Source of the DNA: Atopobium sp.
GTDB lineage: Bacteria; Actinomycetota; Coriobacteriia; Coriobacteriales; Atopobiaceae
Direction: 5' to 3'
DNA: 10,582 bases
Assembly: GCA_015259105.1 (NCBI GenBank)
Contig: JABZGZ010000047.1
Location: 1-10,582 of the forward strand
Shown piece after piece: positions 6,526-10,582 of this stretch (the stretch's first letter is position 1; every line of letters begins with the position of its first letter). The notes beneath the pieces are model-generated. The model was not told the DNA's origin. It did no database searches and worked only from the letters and a program-made list of their open reading frames with translations. A program made the position numbers and the translations under genes.

Positions 6526-6554
6526 GCTTCTTGCTTCTTGCTTCTTGCTTCTTG
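6526..6554. repeat. Heptanucleotide tandem array, unit GCTTCTT
   Basis: Four exact copies of GCTTCTT start at 6526, 6533, 6540 and 6547, followed by a further G and preceded by a degenerate CTTTT just after the ABC gene stop. The unit length equals that of the upstream array but the sequence is unrelated. The last TTG (6552-6554) forms the first half of the probable -35 box of the toxin-antitoxin promoter. Confidence 0.9.
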
Positions 6555-6593
6555 ACCTAGTTGTAATACGTAAATACAATGATATAATTAGGT
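6552..6593 (+). promoter_or_regulatory. Toxin-antitoxin promoter with nested inverted repeats
   Basis: TTGACC (6552-6557), a 17-nt spacer and TACAAT (6575-6580) make a near-consensus housekeeping promoter. A second fit, TTGTAA (6561-6566)-N16-TATAAT (6583-6588), overlaps it, but would start transcription inside the ribosome site. TTGTA (6561-6565) and TACAA (6575-6579) form an inverted repeat over the spacer and -10. A wider pair, ACCTAGTT (6555-6562) and AATTAGGT (6586-6593), matches at seven of eight positions. These are plausible operators for autorepression by the ribbon-helix-helix antitoxin. The ribosome site AAAGGAGG (6594-6601) follows directly. Confidence 0.65.
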
Positions 6594-6605
6594 AAAGGAG
6601 GGACT

Positions 6606-6947
6606 ATGGACAGTGTTGTAACCGCCCGCGTTCCTGTCGAAGTAAAAAATCAGGTTTCTGAGGTTCTTGAATCGCTTGGGTCAAACACCACCAAACTGAT
6701 TAATGCTGCTTTTGAATATGTGCTGGTAACAGGCAAGCTTCCCGATGCCCATGAGGGTGCTGCGTCAGAACTGTCTGCTAGAGGATCTTCTCGCCAATTG
6801 AGTGAGAAGGACAAAGAGCAGCTTGCGTCACTTTTTGGAAAGATATCTGTTCCCGCGCCGGCGTCATTTTGGAATGATTTAGGCAACAGCACCTACAAAG
6901 AGGCAATCAGTGAGTGGAGGTCAAGTGACTATGAAGCTCTTGATTGA
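6606..6947 (+). CDS. RelB/DinJ-type antitoxin (ribbon-helix-helix)
   Basis: This 113-residue protein is the probable antitoxin of a type II module. Its N-terminus (about 3-47: a beta strand VVTARVPVEV, then two helices through LESLGSNTTKLINAAFEYVL) looks like the DNA-binding arm-helix-helix of the RelB/DinJ family. The centre (47-70) is polar and likely flexible, and the C-terminal part, with PAPASFWNDLG and an acidic tail, is the expected toxin-wrapping region. It starts at ATG 6606, four bases after AAAGGAGG, and its end overlaps the toxin start by 17 bases, so the two are translationally coupled. By family behaviour it should neutralise the toxin, bind the upstream inverted repeats and be degraded by a protease under stress. 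Family assignment rests on motif resemblance only. Confidence 0.75.
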   Translation: MDSVVTARVPVEVKNQVSEVLESLGSNTTKLINAAFEYVLVTGKLPDAHEGAASELSARGSSRQLSEKDKEQLASLFGKISVPAPASFWNDLGNSTYKEAISEWRSSDYEALD

Positions 6948-7377
6948 TACTAACGTTTTGCTGGACGTCTTTTTGTGTAGGGAACAGTTTGTTGCTGATG
7001 CAAAAAAGCTTTTCATAATGAAGCAGTTTAGAGATGCCGAACTGTGGATAGCAGCTCAGACATACACAGATCTCTACTATGTGGGTGCTAAGGCTCACGG
7101 TTCTACTCGTATGCAAGAAATCCTTAAAGAAGTATCTCCACTGCTCAATGTGTGTTCTCTTGATGGAGCGGATATTTCAAATGCGCTTTCTGAGCAGTGG
7201 GAAGACTTTGAAGACTGCCTTATTTGGCGCGCTGCTAAGAAGATAAAGGCAGATTATATCGTTACTAGAAATGCGGCAGATTTTGTTCGCTCGGATATAC
7301 CAGTGCTTACACCTGCCAAGTTTTTCTCGACAATGGAATCTGAGCAAAATCTTGTCTATGAAGAGGCTGAATTTTAG
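6931..7377 (+). CDS. PIN-domain ribonuclease toxin (VapC-like)
   Basis: This 148-residue protein is a single PIN domain, the metal-dependent nuclease fold of VapC-type toxins that cleave RNA, often tRNA or rRNA. The hallmark LLIDTNVLLDV (3-13) carries the first acidic residue D6. Later acidic positions fit FEDCLIW (E94/D95) and YIVTRNAADF (109-118), where many VapC proteins have TRD and this one has Asn 114 with Asp 118 nearby. D47 is a further candidate. The ATG at 6931 is chosen because GGAGG (6916-6920) lies ten bases before it and the hallmark begins right after Met. A GTG at 6910 would add seven residues but lacks a ribosome site. The RNA target cannot be read from sequence. No obvious terminator of its own follows; the hairpin at 7510-7569 may serve. 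Confidence 0.85.
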   Translation: MKLLIDTNVLLDVFLCREQFVADAKKLFIMKQFRDAELWIAAQTYTDLYYVGAKAHGSTRMQEILKEVSPLLNVCSLDGADISNALSEQWEDFEDCLIWRAAKKIKADYIVTRNAADFVRSDIPVLTPAKFFSTMESEQNLVYEEAEF

Positions 7378-7476
7378 AAGCAATAAGGTGCGGGGTAGGG
7401 CAGCAAAAGCTTAAAGCTGGGTAACGCAAAAGCCTTAATATTTGGTTGCTCAAAAAGCTCAGTACAACGCGATAAG

Positions 7477-7531
7477 AAAATCTACTACAAACACACTTAG
7501 ATATGTATTAAAAGTCGTGCTTGGGGGTATA
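7477..7531 (+). promoter_or_regulatory. clpB heat-shock promoter/operator module, copy of the dnaK one
   Basis: This is the clpB counterpart of 212-266, with AAAATCTACTACAAAC (7477-7492), ACTTAGAT (7495-7502), AAAAGTC (7510-7516) and GGGGTATA (7524-7531) at the same spacing. The inverted repeat is reduced here to ACTTA-N11-AAAGT (7495-7515), so the flanking arm bases seen at dnaK are not kept. HspR binding is inferred from the shared layout and from clpB being a standard HspR target in actinobacteria. Confidence 0.7.
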
Positions 7532-7569
7532 TAGAATTCGATGAATATTCGGTCCCCGGCACGATTTTT
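7510..7569 (+). terminator. Terminator-like hairpin overlapping the clpB promoter
   Basis: TCGTGC (7515-7520) pairs with GCACGA (7559-7564). After a G-U and one bulge, GGGG (7523-7526) pairs with CCCC (7554-7557). A run of five T (7565-7569) follows, matched by AAAA just before the stem, which is typical of terminators usable from both sides. The left arm lies inside the promoter module, so a transcript started near or downstream of 7528 would lack it. The hairpin would then end read-through from the toxin-antitoxin operon without blocking clpB. Confidence 0.55.
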
Positions 7570-7592
7570 GTTTGGGGTAGGAGGGTGATTTT

Positions 7593-10175
7593 ATGAGACT
7601 AGATAAATGGGCCGTAACCGCCCAGGAAGCACTGCAGGCAGCTCTTGGTATTGCTAACGACGTAGAGGCTTCCGAGGTTGCACCAACACACCTGCTCAAG
7701 GCGCTACTGGACAGCAATGAGCGCAACCTGCGTTCTATCTTGGAGAAGATTGGCGCAGATCCTGACACCATTGCTGCGAAGGTAGACCAGGTAATCTCTA
7801 AGGCTCCAAAAGTAAGTGGAGCGCAGATTGGCATTGGCAACGACCTTCTCAAGGTTATCAACGAGGCCGAGAAACTTGCCACTAAGCTGGGAGATTCCTA
7901 CGTGACCTCCGAGCATCTGCTCACTGCGCTGGCAAACGATAACACTGATGCAGGTAGGATTCTTCGCGACGCCGGCGTTACTGCTAAGCGCGTGGAGGAG
8001 GTTTACAACGAGCTTCGTGGTGATGAACGCGTAACCTCTCAGGATGCAAAGCCGCAGTTTGAAGCCTTGGAGCAGTACGGTCGCAACGTGACCGACCTTG
8101 CTCGCCAGGGAAAGCTTGATCCAGTTATTGGTCGCGTCGAAGAGATTCGCCGTACCATTCAGGTTCTGAGCCGCCGCACCAAGAACAATCCTGTTCTTAT
8201 CGGCGAGCCTGGTGTTGGTAAGACCGCAATTGTGGAAGGCCTGGCAGAGCGCATTGTTTCTGGCGACGTTCCAAGTACCCTGCGCGACAAAGAGCTTGTT
8301 GAGCTTGACATGTCTGCCCTGGTAGCAGGCGCAAAGTATCGCGGTGAGTTTGAGGACCGCTTGAAGAGCGTGGTAAAAGAGGTGGCCAAGTCTAACGGCC
8401 AGATTATCCTCTTCATCGACGAGCTTCACACCATCGTAGGTGCCGGCGCTTCCGAGGGCTCCATGGACGCTGGCAACATCTTGAAGCCAGCACTTGCCCG
8501 CGGCGAGCTTCGCGCAATTGGTGCTACTACGTTGGATGAATACCGCAAGTACATCGAGAAGGACGCTGCTCTTGCACGTCGTTTCCAGACCGTGCTTGTC
8601 TCCGAGCCTTCTGTTGAAGACACCATTTCTATCCTGCGTGGCCTCAAGGAGAAGTACGAGCAGCACCATCGCGTTCGTATTACGGACTCCGCCCTGGTTG
8701 CAGCAGCAGACCTCTCTAACCGCTACATTTCTGACCGATTCTTGCCAGATAAGGCAATAGACCTGGTAGATGAGGCAGCGTCAAGGCTGCGTATGGAGCT
8801 TGATTCTATGCCAGCAGAGATTGATGCGGTTGATCGTCAGCTCACTCAGATGCAGATTGAGGAGCAGGCTCTGATGAAGGAGGAGGATGCTGCTTCAAAG
8901 GAGCGCCTGGAGAACCTTCGCGCAGAGATTGCTACAACGCAGGAAAAGCTTGATGGCATGAAAGCCAACTGGCAGAATGAGCGTGGCGCAATTGACCTGG
9001 TACAGGACTTGAAGTCCCAGATTGAGGACGCAAAGACGCAGATGGAGCGCGTGACCCGCGAGGGTGATTTGGCGCAGGCATCCGAGCTTCGTTACAGCAC
9101 TATTCCAGAGCTTGAGCGCAAATACGATGAGGCAGAAAAAGCCCTTCTCGCCAAGCAGGAAGATGGCGGAATCCTCAAGGAAGAGGTCACCACGGACGAG
9201 ATTGCCGAGGTAGTTTCTTCGTGGACCGGCGTTCCTGTGTCCAAGATGATGCAGGGCGAGATGGACAAGCTCAAGAATCTTGAGGACCAGCTCCACCTGC
9301 GCGTCATTGGTCAGGACGACGCTGTTTCCGCAGTTGCTGCAGCAGTCCGTCGTTCTCGCGCAGGCCTGGCAGATCCAAACAAGCCTCTGGGCAGCTTCTT
9401 CTTCCTGGGCCCAACCGGCGTAGGTAAGACCGAGCTGGCAAAGGCGCTGGCAGAACTGCTGTTTGACGACGAGCGCTCGCTGGTCCGCATTGATATGTCT
9501 GAGTACATGGAGAAGTTCTCGGTCCAGCGTCTTATTGGAGCACCTCCAGGATACGTGGGCTATGACGAGGGTGGCCAGCTCACCGAGGCAGTTCGCAGGC
9601 ATCCATACTCTGTCATCTTGCTGGACGAGATGGAGAAGGCTCATCCTGACGTCTTCAACATCTTGCTACAGGTTCTGGACGACGGTCGTCTGACGGACGG
9701 TCAAGGTAGGGTAGTGAGCTTCAAGAACACCATCATTATCATGACCAGTAATGTTGGCTCTCAGTTCATTGCTGGCGCCGGCGCAGAGGGCTTCAACGAG
9801 GATTCCAGAAAGCAGGTTATGGAGGCGCTGCGTAGCTCCTTCCGTCCTGAGTTCTTGAACCGTATCGATGACGTGGTAATCTTCCAGCCTCTGGGTCTTG
9901 AGGACATCGAGCGCATTGTGGACATTCAGCTCAAGGATGTTCGTAGCAGGCTTGCTAACGAGCGCATGACGCTGGAGCTTTCTGAGGCTGCAAAGCAGTC
10001 GCTGGCTCTTGACGGCCTGGATCCTGTTTACGGTGCTCGTCCTTTGAAGCGACTCATTCAGCGTCGCGTTGTTGACCAGGTAGCAAACTTGATTATTGCA
10101 GGTGAGCTGCATGAGGGCGATACTGTTCTGGTTGATACTGACGAGAACGGCAACTTGGTTGCTCGCAAGAAGTAA
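7593..10175 (+). CDS. clpB: ATP-dependent disaggregase ClpB (Hsp100)
   Basis: ClpB is a hexameric AAA+ machine that pulls single polypeptides out of aggregates and hands them to DnaK-DnaJ-GrpE for refolding. The 860 residues match the usual full length. In order come the N-domain (about 1-145); the first ATPase with Walker A GEPGVGKT (204-211), pore loop KYRG (248-251) and Walker B ILFIDE (272-277); the coiled-coil middle domain (about 400-525) that docks DnaK; and the second ATPase with Walker A GPTGVGKT (606-613), pore loop GYVG (653-656), Walker B VILLDE (674-679) and sensor-2 GAR (814-816). No IGF/IGL loop for ClpP binding is visible, which with the long middle domain separates it from ClpA and ClpC. 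The ATG at 7593 follows AGGAGG (7579-7584). Codon bias matches dnaK, and it shares the dnaK operator module, so it is probably heat-induced through HspR. Confidence 0.97.
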   Translation: MRLDKWAVTAQEALQAALGIANDVEASEVAPTHLLKALLDSNERNLRSILEKIGADPDTIAAKVDQVISKAPKVSGAQIGIGNDLLKVINEAEKLATKLGDSYVTSEHLLTALANDNTDAGRILRDAGVTAKRVEEVYNELRGDERVTSQDAKPQFEALEQYGRNVTDLARQGKLDPVIGRVEEIRRTIQVLSRRTKNNPVLIGEPGVGKTAIVEGLAERIVSGDVPSTLRDKELVELDMSALVAGAKYRGEFEDRLKSVVKEVAKSNGQIILFIDELHTIVGAGASEGSMDAGNILKPALARGELRAIGATTLDEYRKYIEKDAALARRFQTVLVSEPSVEDTISILRGLKEKYEQHHRVRITDSALVAAADLSNRYISDRFLPDKAIDLVDEAASRLRMELDSMPAEIDAVDRQLTQMQIEEQALMKEEDAASKERLENLRAEIATTQEKLDGMKANWQNERGAIDLVQDLKSQIEDAKTQMERVTREGDLAQASELRYSTIPELERKYDEAEKALLAKQEDGGILKEEVTTDEIAEVVSSWTGVPVSKMMQGEMDKLKNLEDQLHLRVIGQDDAVSAVAAAVRRSRAGLADPNKPLGSFFFLGPTGVGKTELAKALAELLFDDERSLVRIDMSEYMEKFSVQRLIGAPPGYVGYDEGGQLTEAVRRHPYSVILLDEMEKAHPDVFNILLQVLDDGRLTDGQGRVVSFKNTIIIMTSNVGSQFIAGAGAEGFNEDSRKQVMEALRSSFRPEFLNRIDDVVIFQPLGLEDIERIVDIQLKDVRSRLANERMTLELSEAAKQSLALDGLDPVYGARPLKRLIQRRVVDQVANLIIAGELHEGDTVLVDTDENGNLVARKK

Positions 10176-10187
10176 ATGAGGCTGCGT

Positions 10188-10445
10188 ATGTGTGACGAGT
10201 CCAAGAGGGCCGAGAAGCCCGAGCTGCAGGCCGCGGCACGCGAGGACGCTGCGACGGCTACGCCGCAGGTCGCAGCGCAGGTCAAGTTGCAGGGCGCAAC
10301 GCGCAAGGACGCGGATTCCAAGAAAGCGCAGATTGTTGACCCGGAGTTTGCTCGCGCAGAAAATGAGGACGATGATGGTTACGACCCGTATTCCGATCGT
10401 CGTCCCGTGAGCGAACCGCTATTTGAGCGCGATCCCTGGAGCTAG
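10188..10445 (+). CDS. Small acidic, low-complexity protein of unknown function, downstream of clpB
   Basis: I do not recognise this protein. It lies just behind clpB in the same direction and before a shared terminator, so it is probably the second gene of a clpB operon. ATG 10188 is preferred because TGAGG (10178-10182) lies five bases before it, giving 85 residues. The in-frame ATG at 10176, touching the clpB stop, would give 89 and could work by coupling. The first half is rich in Ala, Lys, Glu and Gln, and the second half has an acidic run (ENEDDDGYDPYSD) followed by RRPVSEPLFERDPWS. It has one cysteine near the start, no membrane segment or signal peptide, and looks disordered. Codon use is GC-rich. 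The compact tail motif suggests a short binding peptide, but that is a guess. It may also be a poorly conserved ORF. Confidence 0.6.
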   Translation: MCDESKRAEKPELQAAAREDAATATPQVAAQVKLQGATRKDADSKKAQIVDPEFARAENEDDDGYDPYSDRRPVSEPLFERDPWS

Positions 10446-10481
10446 ACGGGGTTTCTCGCCACACGCTGAGCTCTACAAACG

Positions 10482-10516
10482 AAAGCCGCTGGTACATGAC
10501 GTATCAGCGGCTTTTT
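10482..10516 (+). terminator. Intrinsic terminator after clpB and the small downstream ORF
   Basis: AAAGCCGCTG (10482-10491) pairs perfectly with CAGCGGCTTT (10505-10514). The stem can extend by four more pairs through GTAC/GTAT, leaving a 5-nt ATGAC loop. A run of five T (10512-10516) follows the GC-rich stem. It lies 36 bases after the last stop codon. Confidence 0.9.
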
Positions 10517-10568
10517 GTGTGCGGAATCAATTGGCTCTGATTGCGAGCCTGAAAAGCTCATCATGTCT

Positions 10569-10582
10569 GAGTAAATTTACTC
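10569..10582. repeat. Perfect 14-bp palindrome at the window edge
   Basis: GAGTAAATTTACTC is its own reverse complement and ends on the last base shown, so it may extend further. It lies 53 bases after the terminator, in what is probably the control region of the next gene. It may be an operator, but nothing else identifies it. Confidence 0.4.

Noticed and set aside
6910..6930. GTG at 6910 or 6925 as the PIN toxin start
   Set aside because: GGAGG at 6916-6920 lies inside or too close for these. ATG 6931 has proper spacing and begins the PIN hallmark strand directly.
7403..7433. Direct repeat GCAAAAGC (7403-7410 and 7426-7433) as an insertion scar or attachment site
   Set aside because: Eight bases in AT-rich non-coding sequence, 23 bases apart, with no integrase or transposase. 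Within chance.
7704..10112. Several minus-strand open frames opposite clpB (up to 321 codons)
   Set aside because: Same explanation: codon bias of a highly expressed gene. They have no start signals and no domains.

Overview
This window is the heat-shock chaperone locus of a moderate-GC actinobacterium, most likely a member of the Coriobacteriia (Atopobium/Lancefieldella/Olsenella-like). The evidence is the gene order dnaK-grpE-dnaJ-hspR with clpB nearby and the MerR-type repressor HspR (an actinobacterial hallmark), together with strong codon bias in the chaperones and a DnaK of a composite type. The lineage call is inference from gene content, not from a database comparison.

Layout: positions 1-168 carry the last 55 codons of an unrecognised gene. 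Positions 169-387 are a regulatory leader holding a promoter, a perfect 8-11-8 inverted repeat and a terminator-like hairpin with a competing alternative fold. Then come dnaK (388-2292), a 123-nt gap with a hairpin, grpE (GTG start at 2416), dnaJ (3291-4223) and hspR (4223-4696, overlapping dnaJ by one base), closed by a strong intrinsic terminator at 4727-4766. All these genes are on the + strand and form one operon.

Between hspR and clpB lies an accessory block that is visibly more AT-rich. It has a 7-bp tandem array (TACCGAA), a lone ABC exporter half-transporter (4886-6520), a second and unrelated 7-bp tandem array (GCTTCTT), and a toxin-antitoxin operon in which a RelB/DinJ-type antitoxin is paired with a PIN-domain toxin (6606-7377).

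The heat-shock theme then resumes with clpB (7593-10175), a short uncharacterised acidic ORF just after it (to 10445), and a second strong terminator. The dnaK and clpB upstream regions share a collinear ungapped 55-nt module (41/55 identical by my count), separated by 7.3 kb. The simplest reading is one regulon: HspR represses both promoters, DnaK-GrpE-DnaJ and the ClpB disaggregase act together on unfolded and aggregated proteins, and by the family model DnaK serves as HspR co-repressor.

The most interesting signals are regulatory. The shared operator differs from the classical HAIR consensus, and in both leaders a GGGG motif at the promoter can pair with a downstream CCCC followed by a T-tract. 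In the dnaK leader this hairpin is mutually exclusive with a second fold. The protein-coding genes are mostly well-known families; I do not see a clearly new enzyme system.
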